This document shows positions 17,965-30,338 of a stretch of 64,000 nucleotides of DNA, piece by piece. A program made the position numbers and the translations under genes. Below the pieces are notes generated by a model. That model did not search any database and was not told the DNA's origin. It worked only from the letters and a program-made list of their open reading frames with translations. Numbering within the stretch: the first letter of the stretch is position 1; every line of letters begins with the position of its first letter. The DNA comes from Candidatus Geothrix skivensis (GTDB lineage Bacteria > Acidobacteriota > Holophagae > Holophagales > Holophagaceae), in the NCBI GenBank assembly GCA_016721195.1, contig JADKIO010000008.1:186001-250000 (forward strand). The letters are read 5' to 3'.

Positions 17965-18791
17965 TGCGAGTCTGGCTTGCCCTGATCCTGCTGCTGGTCA
18001 CGCTGCCCCTCGGCGCAGCCCCCCCCCAGCGGGTGGTGAGCCAGTCGGTGGGCACGGACGAGCTGCTGCTGGCCCTGGCCGATCCCGGTCAGATCGCCGC
18101 CCTCAGCCACATCAGCCACGACGGTCGCTTCAGTCCCGTGGCCGAGGCGGCCCGCCGCTTCCCCGCCCTCAAGGACAGCGACGCGGAAAGCGTGCTGCGC
18201 TTCCGCCCCGATCTGGTGCTGGCCGCCAGCTTCACCCGCCCCGAAACCCTGGCCCTGCTGCGGCGAGCCGGGGTGCGGCTGGTGGTGCTGGAGCGCTTCG
18301 ACACCCTGGAGGACATCTACGCCAGCCTCCGGTACCTGGGACGCGAGCTGGGTCAGGAGGCCCGGGCCGAGCTCGTCATCAACCGGAGCCGGTCCCGGGT
18401 GGAGGCGCTGGCTACCCGGCTCCGGGGCGTGAAACCCATCCGGGTGATCAGCGCCGGGGCCTATCCCTTCACGTCGGGGGCCGGCACCACCTTTCAGGAT
18501 CTCTGCGACCACGCCGGCGCCCTCAACGTGGCCACCGAGGCCGGCCTGAAGGGCCACGCGCCCACCCCCTCGGAACGGCTGCTGGCCTGGAACATCGAGG
18601 CGCTGGTGGGCTCCGGGGATGACGGCACCCGCAGCCTCCTGGAGGGCATCCCCCATTACCGAGCCCTGCCCGCCTTCAAAGCCGGGCACCTGGTGATCAT
18701 CCCCGGGTCCCTGATGTCCAGCGTGTCCCACCACCGCATCGCCGCTTACGAGGCCCTGGCCCGGGCCCTGCATCCGGAGCGCTTCAAGTGA
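17964..18791 (+). CDS. btuF: Periplasmic cobalamin-binding protein of the ABC importer
   Basis: Delivers B12 from BtuB to the inner-membrane BtuCD importer. ATG 17964 shares a base with the btuB stop and follows GGAGGTGGTG. Signal peptide MRVWLALILLLVTLPLGAA. The two lobes of the PBP2 fold joined by a long helix are apparent: RVVSQSVGTDELLLAL, AESVLRFRPDLVLAAS and the VLERFDTLEDIYASL linker. 275 residues. Substrate is assigned from riboswitch and gene order. Confidence 0.88.
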   Translation: MRVWLALILLLVTLPLGAAPPQRVVSQSVGTDELLLALADPGQIAALSHISHDGRFSPVAEAARRFPALKDSDAESVLRFRPDLVLAASFTRPETLALLRRAGVRLVVLERFDTLEDIYASLRYLGRELGQEARAELVINRSRSRVEALATRLRGVKPIRVISAGAYPFTSGAGTTFQDLCDHAGALNVATEAGLKGHAPTPSERLLAWNIEALVGSGDDGTRSLLEGIPHYRALPAFKAGHLVIIPGSLMSSVSHHRIAAYEALARALHPERFK

Positions 18792-19774
18792 GGTCCCGCC
18801 TCGCCATCCCCGCGCTGCTGGCGCTGCTGGCCCTGGCCTTTCTGGCTTCGCTCGCCTTCGGCGAGCTGCGGCTCAGCTTCGACCAGGTGCTGAGCGCCCT
18901 CCTGGGTGGCGGGGACGACATCGCCCGCACGGTGGTGCGGGACTTCCGCCTGCCCCGGGCCCTGGTGGGCCTGGCGGTGGGCGCGGCCCTGGGGGCCAGC
19001 GGCGTGGTGATGCAGGCCTTCTTCCGCAATCCCCTGGCCAGTCCCGGCCTGCTGGGCGTAAGCAGCGGCGGCGCCCTGGGGGCCGTGGCGGTGCTGGCCC
19101 TGGGGCCGATGCTCGGTGTTGCGGCAGCCACGATGTGGGCCCTGCCCCTGGCTTCGGTGATCGGTGCCTTCGCCGCCACCGGCATGGTGCTGATGCTGGC
19201 CCAGCGGGGCGCGGGGACGGAGCGGCTGCTGCTGTCCGGCGTGGCCCTCAATGCCCTGCTGGGGGCGGGCACCAGCTTCCTGCTCACCACCACGGCGGGG
19301 CACTTCGAGGTGAACGCCCAGATCCTGTTCTGGCTCATGGGCGGGCTGGAAAGCCGCAGCTGGGAGCACGTGTGGATGGGCGTGCCGCCGATCCTCCTGG
19401 CCTGCCTGCTGCTGCTGCCCCTGGGCCGGGCCATGAACCTGCTGAGCCTGGGGGAGCAGAGCGCCCAGAGCCTGGGTGTGGACGTGCGCCGCCTGCGCTG
19501 GCAGCTCATCGTGCTGTCCACAGTGCTGACCGCCCTGGCCACGGCCGTGGCGGGCATCGTGGGCTTCGTGGGTCTGGTGGTGCCCCACGTGCTGCGCCTG
19601 CTCTTCGGCCCGGACCACCGGCGCCTGCTGCCCTACTCCATGCTGGGGGGCGCCGCCTTCCTGCTGGCCTGCGATCTCATCACCCGCACCTTCCCCCTGG
19701 GCCTGCGCCTGGGGGTGGTCACCTCGCTCATTGGCGGACCCTTCTTCCTCTGGCTGCTGCGGAGGCCGCGATGA
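18788..19774 (+). CDS. btuC: Cobalamin ABC importer permease (FecCD family)
   Basis: Ten-helix inner-membrane permease subunit, 328 residues. Starts at GTG 18788, overlapping the btuF stop. Family marks include RDFRLPRALVGLAVGAAL, the GVVMQAFFRNPLASPGLLG motif and GIVGFVGLVVPHVLRLL, which contacts the ATPase. It overlaps btuD by 4 bases (ATGA). Confidence 0.9.
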   Translation: MRSRLAIPALLALLALAFLASLAFGELRLSFDQVLSALLGGGDDIARTVVRDFRLPRALVGLAVGAALGASGVVMQAFFRNPLASPGLLGVSSGGALGAVAVLALGPMLGVAAATMWALPLASVIGAFAATGMVLMLAQRGAGTERLLLSGVALNALLGAGTSFLLTTTAGHFEVNAQILFWLMGGLESRSWEHVWMGVPPILLACLLLLPLGRAMNLLSLGEQSAQSLGVDVRRLRWQLIVLSTVLTALATAVAGIVGFVGLVVPHVLRLLFGPDHRRLLPYSMLGGAAFLLACDLITRTFPLGLRLGVVTSLIGGPFFLWLLRRPR

Positions 19775-20493
19775 GCTCCGCCCTCCACGCCACCGACGTC
19801 GCCGTCTCCGGCCGCCTGGAGGCCGTGTCGCTGGAACTGGGTCCCGGAGAGCTGGTGGCGGTGGTGGGGCCCAACGGGGCGGGCAAATCCACCCTCATCC
19901 AGGCCCTGGCGGGTCTGCTGCCCGCCCGGGGCAGCGTCCACTGGAATGGACAGCTTTTGTCGCGCATCGCCGTGGCCGAACGGGGCCGACGCCTGGCCTG
20001 GGTGGGCCAGGAGGCCCTCTTCGAGTTCGCCTTCCCCGTGCGGGAAGTGGTGGCCCAGGGCCGCTACGCCTGGGGAGACGATCCCGCGGGCGTGGAGGAG
20101 GCCCTGGCCACCCTGGACTTGGTGCACCTGGCGGACCGCCCTGTCACCCGGCTCTCCGGCGGGGAGCGCCACCGTGCGGGCCTGGCCCGGGCCCTGGCCA
20201 CCGGCGCCCCCATCCAGCTCTGGGACGAGCCCGTGGCCCAGCTCGATGTGCGCCATGCCCTGGAGGTGATGCGCCTGGCCCGACAGCTGGCCGATGGCGG
20301 CGGCACCGTGCTGGTGAGTCTCCACGACCTGCGGGCCGCCTACCGCTTCGACCGGGTGCTGGTGCTGGATCAGGGCCGCCTGGTGGGCAACGGTCGGCCC
20401 CACGAGGTGCTGACCGCCCCGCTCATCCGTCGGGTCTTCCGGGTGGAGGCCACCTTCGTGGAAAGCCTGGTGCCGGAGCTTCCGAAGGATTAG
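19771..20493 (+). CDS. btuD: Cobalamin ABC importer ATP-binding protein
   Basis: ATPase of the importer, 240 residues. Walker A VGPNGAGKSTL, signature LSGGERHRAGLARAL, Walker B IQLWDEPVAQLD and H-loop SLHDL are all present. Last gene of the riboswitch-controlled operon; its stop overlaps the convergent antiporter gene by 4 bases. The Walker B stretch has W and AQ where many homologues have aliphatic and SH residues, a common variation in this family. Confidence 0.9.
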   Translation: MSSALHATDVAVSGRLEAVSLELGPGELVAVVGPNGAGKSTLIQALAGLLPARGSVHWNGQLLSRIAVAERGRRLAWVGQEALFEFAFPVREVVAQGRYAWGDDPAGVEEALATLDLVHLADRPVTRLSGGERHRAGLARALATGAPIQLWDEPVAQLDVRHALEVMRLARQLADGGGTVLVSLHDLRAAYRFDRVLVLDQGRLVGNGRPHEVLTAPLIRRVFRVEATFVESLVPELPKD

Positions 20494-21725
20494 CCCCGGC
20501 GGGCCCGCAGCACCCACCCCAGACCCACGGGCCCGGCGATGGTGGTGAGCAGCAGGGCGCCGATGATGCCCGCCTGCACGTCGGGGCTCAGCAGGGGCAG
20601 GCCGTTCAGCTGCAGCTGGGCGCCGGCCGCCACGAAGATGAGGCCCACCTCGCCCCGGGGCACCATGCCCCACCCCACGACGGCGGCGCGGATGCCCCGA
20701 CCGCCGCCGTAGCCCGCGGCGTACTTCCCGGCCACGCCCAGCACTGCCAGCAAGGCGGCGAAGCCCAGGGTGGCGGGCTTGAAGAGGGCCACTGGATCGA
20801 TCTTGGCGCCCATGAGCACGAAGAAGAGGGGTGACAGCACCGTCACCAGGGGATGCACCAGCTCCTCCAGGGTGTGGCGCTCCCGGCGCTCCAGATCCTC
20901 GATGTGGGCGGGTTCGAGGATCAGCCCCGCCGCGTAGGCCCCCACGATGGAGGCCAGACCCGCCAGGTGGCCCAGCCAGGCCAGCAGGAAGGCGAAGCCC
21001 AGACCCAGGGGCAGCAGCACCTGCTCGCCCCGGAAGCGATTGGCGAGCCGGAAGAGATGGGGCGTGGCTCGGCGGCCCAGGGTGAGGGCCACCCCCAGGA
21101 AGCCCAAGGCCAGGGCCAGGGTCTTCAGCAGGCCGCCGCCGGAGCTCGCCCCCGAGGCCGCCCCCACCATGCCGGAGACGGCCACCAGCACCAGCAGGCC
21201 CAGCACATCGTCCACCACGGCCGCGCCCACGATGATGCGGCCCTCCAGGGAATCGGAGGCCCCCTTCTCCCGGAGCACCTGGGCCGAGATGCCGATGCTG
21301 GTGGCGCTTAGGCAGGCGCCGATGAAGAGGTCCAGCACGAAGGGCGCCTCCTTGGGCAGCATGAGCCAGGCCCCGGCGAAACCCGCGGCCATGGGCAACA
21401 CCACGCCGATGGCGGCCACCCGCAGGGAGGCCACGCCCACTTTCAGCATCTGCGGCACTGTCGATTCCAGTCCCACCGCGAACATGAGCACCACCACCCC
21501 CAACCCCCCCAGCAGCTCAGTAGCGGGCGAAGCCGCCACGTCCGGAAAGAGGGGCCAGGCGCGATGCAGGGCCGTGAGCGCGAGGCCCACCGCCAGCTCC
21601 CCCGTCACCGCCGGCAGCTTCAGGCGCACCGCCAGCTCACCACCCACCTTCGCTGAAAGCCAGAGCAGCGCCAGCAGCATCAGGGTGCCGGCCAAGGGGT
21701 CTTGCATGAGGAAGGCGAAGGGCAT
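20490..21725 (-). CDS. Kef-type cation:proton antiporter (CPA2), membrane part only
   Basis: 411 residues, essentially all membrane: about 12-13 helices with the family pattern LKLPAVTGELAVGLAL near the N-terminus, ACLSATSIGISAQVL and VVDDVLGLLVL (the Asp-Asp transport site), and a PRGEVGLIFVAAG helix near the end. No RCK/TrkA-N or ligand-binding tail follows, so it is shorter than KefB/KefC. ATG 21725 is preferred over GTG 21746. The transported cation (K+ or Na+) is not predictable. Confidence 0.88.
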   Translation of the reverse strand: MPFAFLMQDPLAGTLMLLALLWLSAKVGGELAVRLKLPAVTGELAVGLALTALHRAWPLFPDVAASPATELLGGLGVVVLMFAVGLESTVPQMLKVGVASLRVAAIGVVLPMAAGFAGAWLMLPKEAPFVLDLFIGACLSATSIGISAQVLREKGASDSLEGRIIVGAAVVDDVLGLLVLVAVSGMVGAASGASSGGGLLKTLALALGFLGVALTLGRRATPHLFRLANRFRGEQVLLPLGLGFAFLLAWLGHLAGLASIVGAYAAGLILEPAHIEDLERRERHTLEELVHPLVTVLSPLFFVLMGAKIDPVALFKPATLGFAALLAVLGVAGKYAAGYGGGRGIRAAVVGWGMVPRGEVGLIFVAAGAQLQLNGLPLLSPDVQAGIIGALLLTTIAGPVGLGWVLRARRG

Positions 21726-21763
21726 GGGGATCTCGGTGATGAGCACTCAGGCTAGGCTGAAGG

Positions 21764-22891
21764 ATGGCATGGCTGGAATGGGCATCCTGGGGTTCAACCG
21801 GCGTGGTCCTCGCCGCCCTCGCCCTGCTGCGCCGCCACTGGGCCCGGCTCCCGCAGCTGGAGCGGGATGCCGCCCTGCCCCCCGGGCCACCGAGCGTCTG
21901 CCTTTGCATCCCCGTGCGGGACGAGGTCCAGGAGCTGCCCGCCGCCCTGGATTCCTGGGTGGCCCAGGACTACCCGGCGTTGCGCATCCTGGTGGTGGAC
22001 GACGGCTCCACCGATGGCAGCACGGAGGTTTTGCAGCAGCGACGGGCCTCCCGTCCCGAGCGGCTGCGGGTCCTCCGCAACGATCACCTGCCCCCGGGCT
22101 GGCTGGGCAAGAACCATGCGCTGGATCTGGCATCCCGCCAGCCCGAGGCGACCGCCGCCGAGTGGCTGCTCTTCGCGGATGGCGATGTCCAGGCCGCGCC
22201 GGATCTGCTCCGCCGCGCCATGGCCTTCGCCCTGGCCCGGCCCACGGATATCCTCGCCCTTATGCCCAGCGTGGATACGGTGGGGCCCGCGGAGCGCCTC
22301 GCCCTGCCCCTGGCCGCTTCCCTCTTCCTCGTGCTGGTACCGCCACACCAGGTGCCCAATCCCCGGCATCCGGCCTTCTGCGGGGTGGGGGGGTTCACGC
22401 TGCTGCGTCGGCGGGTCTACGACGCGGTGGGTGGCCATGCGGCCGAGCCTCTGGAGGCCATCGACGACATGATGCTGGCCCGGCGGGTGAAGGCGGCGGG
22501 CTTCATCAACCGCGTGGCCCTGGGCGGTCCGGACCTCCACCTGCGGATGTACCACGGGCTGGTGGAACTGGTGCGGGCCATGCGCAAGAACAGCGCGGCC
22601 CTGCCCTACTGGTGGCTGCTGCCCTTCGTCCTTCCCGGGGCCCTGGTGGTGGGCCTGGCGCCCCTCTGGCTGCCCTTCGCGGGCCACCCCATCCTGGCCT
22701 CGCTCCTCTGGCTGCTGGTGCCGGCCCTGGTGGGCGATGTGCAGCAGCGCATCACGGGCCGCCCCATGGACCTGCTCTGGGCCCTCTGGCCCCTCACCAC
22801 CCTGGTCTTCGCGGCGGGCACCGCCTGGGCCCTCTGGGACCGCCTGCGGGGGGTGAACCACTGGCGGGGACGGGACGTGCGATTGAAGTAG
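21764..22891 (+). CDS. Membrane-associated family 2 glycosyltransferase (HpnB/CrtQ-like)
   Basis: 375 residues: an N-terminal membrane anchor, then a GT-A domain with VDDGSTDGS (nucleotide sugar site), LPPGWLGKNHALDLAS and the LLFADGDVQ metal-binding motif. Two or three C-terminal hydrophobic helices follow (PYWWLLPFVLPGALVVGLAP). The GWLGKNHAL and FADGDV pattern resembles hopanoid- or carotenoid-associated glycosyltransferases, but no hopanoid or carotenoid genes are nearby. Acceptor unknown. Confidence 0.82.
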   Translation: MAWLEWASWGSTGVVLAALALLRRHWARLPQLERDAALPPGPPSVCLCIPVRDEVQELPAALDSWVAQDYPALRILVVDDGSTDGSTEVLQQRRASRPERLRVLRNDHLPPGWLGKNHALDLASRQPEATAAEWLLFADGDVQAAPDLLRRAMAFALARPTDILALMPSVDTVGPAERLALPLAASLFLVLVPPHQVPNPRHPAFCGVGGFTLLRRRVYDAVGGHAAEPLEAIDDMMLARRVKAAGFINRVALGGPDLHLRMYHGLVELVRAMRKNSAALPYWWLLPFVLPGALVVGLAPLWLPFAGHPILASLLWLLVPALVGDVQQRITGRPMDLLWALWPLTTLVFAAGTAWALWDRLRGVNHWRGRDVRLK

Positions 22892-22895
22892 GGGC

Positions 22896-24080
22896 TCAGT
22901 TCCCCTCGAAGAGCCTCATGGTGTCGTCCAGCTTCCGCAGGATGCTGAGGATGCGGAAGGGCTCCACGGCCACATAGTCCACGGCCCCGGCGGCGAGGGC
23001 GTGGTGACGCTTCTTGGTCTCGTCCTCCTCAGTGCCCGCGAGGACCACGGGCACCGGACAGCCCTCCGCCTCGATCAGCTGGCGGCAAAGCTCCAGCGGG
23101 CTGGCCAGACGCAGCATGTTGTGGACCAGGACCATCCGGATCCGGCCCCAGTCACCGTCCCCACCGGCGAGGGCCTGGACCTGGGCCTTCACCGGCCCCT
23201 TGATGTGATCGAGCACGGCCAGGCCGAACTTGCGGCTCAGGGCCTCCCCCAGCCGGCGGGCGAAGTCCTCCTTCTCGGTGAGCAGGAGGAGCATGGGCTC
23301 CCGGTCCACCAGCACCTTCACCGTGGGCAGGGCCGCGGCCCGGTTGATGCGCGCCGTGGCCTCCTGGAAGCCCCTGGGGCAGAACTCCTCCCGGTCCTTC
23401 TGCGCCTGGAGCACCTGCTGATCCTGGACCCAGGTGCGGTACTGGCCCAGTACCTTGGCATCGGCCTGCTTGGTGAAGCGCAGGCCCACCAGGTTGTCCC
23501 CGAAGTAGGCCACGGTGGTGGGCGCCCGCAGGCGCAGGTCGCCCTCCAGGGGCAGGTCCAGCAGGGACTCTTCACCCATCCGCAGCAGCTCCCGGATGTC
23601 CTGCTTGGCGTTCCGCAGGACCAGCTCCAGGCCTTCCTCGCCGAAGCTCTGCACCGTGCCGTCGATGAGGGCGTTCCGCGTGTTGGTGAAGGTGGCCGCA
23701 TGCACCGGAGCGGCCCCGCGATCGGGGATGAAGTCCGCCAGCCGGTGGAGATCCGAGCGGCGGAGCACCCGGGGGATGCTGGCCAGGCAGGCCTCCACGC
23801 CCTCCAGCACCTCCTGCCCCGCATGGGAAACCACGCACTCGTATTCCAGGCCCCGGTCCTTGAGCTTCACCGCCAGGTGTTCGCCGGGTTTCAATTCCCA
23901 GGCGCCGATCTCCTCGAAGGGCATGCGGAAGGCCAGGCGCTCGCCATCCTCGGTGAGGATGGGGAAGGCCGCCCGCTGGGACTTGTAGGCCACCTCCAGC
24001 CGGTCCCCGCCCAGGCAGAGCCGCTGCAGCGCCATGCGGATCTCGGTGGCGTCTTCCAGGAGGGCGACCGACCTGGCCAC
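22896..24080 (-). CDS. PilZ/YcgR-like protein with degenerate receiver domain
   Basis: 394 residues from GTG 24080, which has GGGAG at good distance and follows the kinase stop by one base; an in-frame GTG at 24095 would overlap it. The N-terminal half has flagellar-brake-like beta segments (LAFRMPFEEIGAWELKPGEHL, written in parts: LAFRMPFEEIG, WELKPGEHL) and GDNLVGLRFT. The C-terminal 130 residues have a CheY-like order, but the phospho-Asp position reads MVLVHN and the conserved Lys position reads VAVEPF, so phosphorylation is unlikely. Probably an output or regulatory partner of the upstream hybrid kinase. Domain names are tentative. Confidence 0.6.
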   Translation of the reverse strand: MARSVALLEDATEIRMALQRLCLGGDRLEVAYKSQRAAFPILTEDGERLAFRMPFEEIGAWELKPGEHLAVKLKDRGLEYECVVSHAGQEVLEGVEACLASIPRVLRRSDLHRLADFIPDRGAAPVHAATFTNTRNALIDGTVQSFGEEGLELVLRNAKQDIRELLRMGEESLLDLPLEGDLRLRAPTTVAYFGDNLVGLRFTKQADAKVLGQYRTWVQDQQVLQAQKDREEFCPRGFQEATARINRAAALPTVKVLVDREPMLLLLTEKEDFARRLGEALSRKFGLAVLDHIKGPVKAQVQALAGGDGDWGRIRMVLVHNMLRLASPLELCRQLIEAEGCPVPVVLAGTEEDETKKRHHALAAGAVDYVAVEPFRILSILRKLDDTMRLFEGN

Positions 24081-24081
24081 G

Positions 24082-26478
<2,397 letters not shown>

Positions 26479-26513
26479 GCCCCCCCTTCTTCGGCCGGGT
26501 TGGACCGGCGCAT

Positions 26514-26537
26514 GAAAAAAGATTTCTTGTTTTTTTC
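26514..26537. promoter_or_regulatory. A/T inverted repeat in the recA/kinase intergenic region
   Basis: The 102-base gap between the divergent kinase and recA genes holds GAAAAAA, ten spacer bases and TTTTTTC, an interrupted palindrome upstream of recA. It could be part of the recA promoter region or a repressor site. It does not match a LexA box that I know, so the role is open. Confidence 0.3.
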
Positions 26538-26580
26538 GCTTTTTGCCTCAAACTGGATAGCACCCCTTCCGGAGGAACCC

Positions 26581-27639
<1,059 letters not shown>

Positions 27640-27677
27640 TTCCCATTCCCCTGCGCGCCCTTGGAAGGGGTCGGCAG

Positions 27678-27712
27678 ACGGCGGCGGTCCCCTGGGGCTG
27701 CCGCCGTTTTTT
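27678..27712 (+). terminator. Intrinsic terminator of recA
   Basis: ACGGCGGC pairs with GCCGCCGT around a GC-rich inner stem and is followed at once by six T residues (27707-27712). It lies 39 bases after the recA stop codon. Strong rho-independent form. Confidence 0.9.
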
Positions 27713-27740
27713 CTGAATGACTCCCTGGATCAGGGATTCG

Positions 27741-27862
27741 GCTGGTCGCGGAAAACGCGGAATTCCACAGCAGACGCGGAAGGCCGGCAAGTCCTGCGGT
27801 GCAGGCGAGCCTGCAGGTGTTTCTGTGTCTTCCGCGCGAGTTCTGTGCCTTCCGCGACCAGC
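27741..27862. repeat. Palindromic intergenic repeat element
   Basis: The sequence GCTGGTCGCGGAA (27741-27753) recurs as its exact reverse complement at 27850-27862. Further CGCGGAA or TTCCGCG copies lie inside each arm, and the centre contains CCTGC/GCAGG dyads. The 122-base unit sits between recA's terminator and the stop of the next convergent gene, and ends beside five T residues. It looks like a dispersed non-coding palindromic repeat that may also serve as terminator for the minus-strand gene. Confidence 0.55.
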
Positions 27863-27875
27863 GCTTTTTGTAGGC

Positions 27876-29141
27876 CTACTCGGAATCCTGCCTGCCCAGG
27901 CCCGCGCCCTGGAGGTGGCGGGGGAGGGAGGGCACGTCCTGGGTGCTGAAGGCACCGCCCTTGGGCGAGGTGGGCCGGGCGGAGGCCGAAGGCTGCACGG
28001 GCGCTGCGGGCCGCGGGGCCGGCCGGGTTCCGGCGGGGGTCTGCAGCGCCTTCATCTGCTCGGCGGTGGCGAAGCGCTCCAGGCGGGCGAGCTGCTCGGC
28101 GGTGGGGAAGCCCTCGTAGCGGATCCGGCGGGGTCCCCAGATCTCCACGGCCTCGCCGCGCAGTTCCTGGATGCGGGGCAGGGTCTGGCGGGAGAAGAGG
28201 CCCAAGGGGTCCCCGTTCCGCGCGGAGAAGGCGATGAGGTCCGCTTCGGGCAGCAGCACGGGCGCGCCCTCGTTCCACAGGGCCATGGTGAGGGGCTTGC
28301 CCTGGTTGTTCTTGACCATGAGCACGGTGGCGGGCAGGCCCAGGGCCGGGTCCAGATCCTGCTCCTGCTGCTGCAGGGCGGCGATGAGGTCCATGTGCTT
28401 CAGCTCCCGCTGGGGGTTGGACATGGGGTGCGGTTCCTGGAGCCGGGCCGTCATCAGCTGGTCGTGGATCCGCTCGATCACCGCCAGCTGCAGGGGCCGG
28501 GCGCCGGACTGGATGCTGCGGTTCACCTCGTCCATGAGCTTGGGCAGCAGGATCTGGGGCACCGCCAGCAGGGTGTCCGCCGCCGGGATGGCCAGGAAGG
28601 GGTGCTGATCCTTGAAGAGCCCTTGCCAGACCTCGGGCAGAAGCAGCCGCGCCGCGTCGAAGCCGTCCCGCCAGGGGCTGCGGTAGGCCCCGGAGGGCAG
28701 GCGCTCGAAGCCGCCCTCGCTGCGGTGACGCAGGCGATCCAGGGCCAGCTCCAGCACATCGTCGGCGGTCTGGTCCCAGAGGATGAGCCAGGGGGCGGGC
28801 AGGACCATGTCCCCCACCCGGATGCGCTGGCTCAGGCCGTCGATGAAGCCGCGGCTCCAGCGTCCCTCGCGCTCCGCCACCCAGGCGGGCACCAGCTCCG
28901 GCAGCAGGTGGTCCTGGGCGTCGACCCAGGGCTCCGGCAGGGGCAGCCCCTGGCCGTGGAGCTCCGCCAGGGCATCCACCCAGGCCACCCGTTCCTCCGC
29001 CTTGCGGTGGGCCTCGAAGGCCGGGACGAGGGGCGCCAACCCCGGCAGCTCCCCGGGCAGGCCCCGGGCCTCCAGGAGGTCCGCCAGGCCCGGCAGGGGG
29101 GCCGCTTCGGCGCGGGTGAACATTTTCGAAAGAAAACCCAT
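27876..29141 (-). CDS. Hypothetical cytoplasmic protein of 421 residues
   Basis: Starts MGFLSKMFTRAEAAPLPGL; no signal peptide or membrane helix. Rich in helices, with conserved-looking segments LWDQTADDVLELALDRL, IPAADTLLAVPQILLPKL and LPATVLMVKNNQGKPLTMAL. The second half is faintly like DUF1444/YtpQ-type proteins, but I would not assign it. The last 60 residues are Pro/Ala/Ser-rich and probably disordered. It is the last gene of the minus-strand series starting at 37701, 92 bases after the second S51 gene, and may be independent of it. Confidence 0.65.
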   Translation of the reverse strand: MGFLSKMFTRAEAAPLPGLADLLEARGLPGELPGLAPLVPAFEAHRKAEERVAWVDALAELHGQGLPLPEPWVDAQDHLLPELVPAWVAEREGRWSRGFIDGLSQRIRVGDMVLPAPWLILWDQTADDVLELALDRLRHRSEGGFERLPSGAYRSPWRDGFDAARLLLPEVWQGLFKDQHPFLAIPAADTLLAVPQILLPKLMDEVNRSIQSGARPLQLAVIERIHDQLMTARLQEPHPMSNPQRELKHMDLIAALQQQEQDLDPALGLPATVLMVKNNQGKPLTMALWNEGAPVLLPEADLIAFSARNGDPLGLFSRQTLPRIQELRGEAVEIWGPRRIRYEGFPTAEQLARLERFATAEQMKALQTPAGTRPAPRPAAPVQPSASARPTSPKGGAFSTQDVPSLPRHLQGAGLGRQDSE

Positions 29142-29233
29142 GGGCAGCTCGTTTCCAGCCCTCCATTTTGCCCGGGAAAGAGCCTGGGCGCTTCCATTTC
29201 CTTCAGCCCTGCCCCGGGGCCCGGAGGGCACTC

Positions 29234-30271
29234 CTAAGGCTGCGGGCTGGAAGCCGGGGCCTCCAGGTAGGGATCCTCACTGATCTGGCCCTTGACCACG
29301 CTGCGGAGGGTGAAGCCCGAGGTGGGTCGGTGCGCAAGGTCGAAGGTCTGCCCGGGCCCCAGCCGCCAGACCTTGAAGCCCAGGTAGCTGAGGGGGCGCC
29401 CGGGCTGGCAGACCTCGGGCCGGTGGTCGGCGAGGACCATGAAGACCGGTCCCTCCCCCGCCACGCGGGCCAGTCCGTTCCGGTCGACGACCAGAGAGGT
29501 CCGCTCATTGACGGCCACACCCAGGGCCCGGGGCGTGACACCGTCCTGGACCAGGCGGGCCAGGAAGGCCATGGTGCGGCCCATGCGATTCCGCGGCACG
29601 AAGTGGGTATCGGTGAGGACGCCCTCGAGGTGGGGCCACCGGAACCAGTCCGTGGTGAAGGAGATCTCGGGATGGTAGGGATCGGCCAGGGCCTTCGCCG
29701 AAGTCAGCTCGGACTTGGCACCGAGCCGGCAGGCATCGAACACCACCGGACCCAGGATGGCGCAGCCCGCGCTGGTGCCCCCCACCGCCCCGCCCCGCGC
29801 CACCACCGACTTGACGGCCGCGTCCAACCGGGTGCCCTGGAAGTACTTCACGTAGTGGCACTGGTTGCCGCCGGCGAAGAAGACCACCTCGGCCCGGCGG
29901 ACCGTGGCCTCCACCTCGGGGTCCTCGGAATCCTCGCGACTGGTGAGGACGAGGGTCTCCACCGAGTTGACGCCGTCCAGGGACAGGATGCGCGGGTTGT
30001 AGGCGTCCCCCCCGGTGGCCCGGAGCACCACGACATCCACCTTGGCGGCAGCATCCTCGCCGCGCACCTGATCGATCATCCACTGGAGGGCCTCGAAGAC
30101 ATCCTTGGCCCCCCCGCCGAGGGTATAGGCGGGTCCCTGCAGCTTGGGGGTGGCATCGACGGGACTGCCGACGCGGTGCCGCGTCACCCTTGCACCGGCG
30201 GAAACCGTCACCGCAAGCATCGCCAGCAGGCCCATGAGCAGGGATCGGCCAAGGGTCATGGGGTTGCGCAC
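29234..30271 (-). CDS. Exported peptidase S51, cyanophycinase family (paralogue 1)
   Basis: 345 residues from GTG 30271, which has AGGAGG five bases upstream. Signal peptide ends near VTVSAGA. S51 features: VFFAGGNQ (cf. the GGDQ motif of cyanophycinase), nucleophile Ser167 in GGTSAG, and a candidate catalytic His223 in TDTHF followed by RNRMGR. The family hydrolyses cyanophycin (multi-L-arginyl-poly-L-aspartate) to beta-Asp-Arg dipeptides. An export signal points to external substrate, as in CphE-type enzymes. About half identical by eye to the larger paralogue at 30918 over the catalytic domain, but without its C-terminal additions. Confidence 0.85.
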   Translation of the reverse strand: MRNPMTLGRSLLMGLLAMLAVTVSAGARVTRHRVGSPVDATPKLQGPAYTLGGGAKDVFEALQWMIDQVRGEDAAAKVDVVVLRATGGDAYNPRILSLDGVNSVETLVLTSREDSEDPEVEATVRRAEVVFFAGGNQCHYVKYFQGTRLDAAVKSVVARGGAVGGTSAGCAILGPVVFDACRLGAKSELTSAKALADPYHPEISFTTDWFRWPHLEGVLTDTHFVPRNRMGRTMAFLARLVQDGVTPRALGVAVNERTSLVVDRNGLARVAGEGPVFMVLADHRPEVCQPGRPLSYLGFKVWRLGPGQTFDLAHRPTSGFTLRSVVKGQISEDPYLEAPASSPQP

Positions 30272-30338
30272 GGCGGCCTCCTGGCCTGGGGAGAAGGGGC
30301 GTGACCAGCGGACCGCCCCTTGTCGTTTGGGAAGAGGG

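Noticed and set aside
26514..26537. Considered as a LexA/SOS box before recA
   Set aside because: The A/T dyad does not match a LexA consensus known to me, so it is listed only as an unexplained inverted repeat.
27741..27862. Considered as a CRISPR array
   Set aside because: Only an inverted pair with short internal copies; there are no regularly spaced direct repeats with unique spacers.
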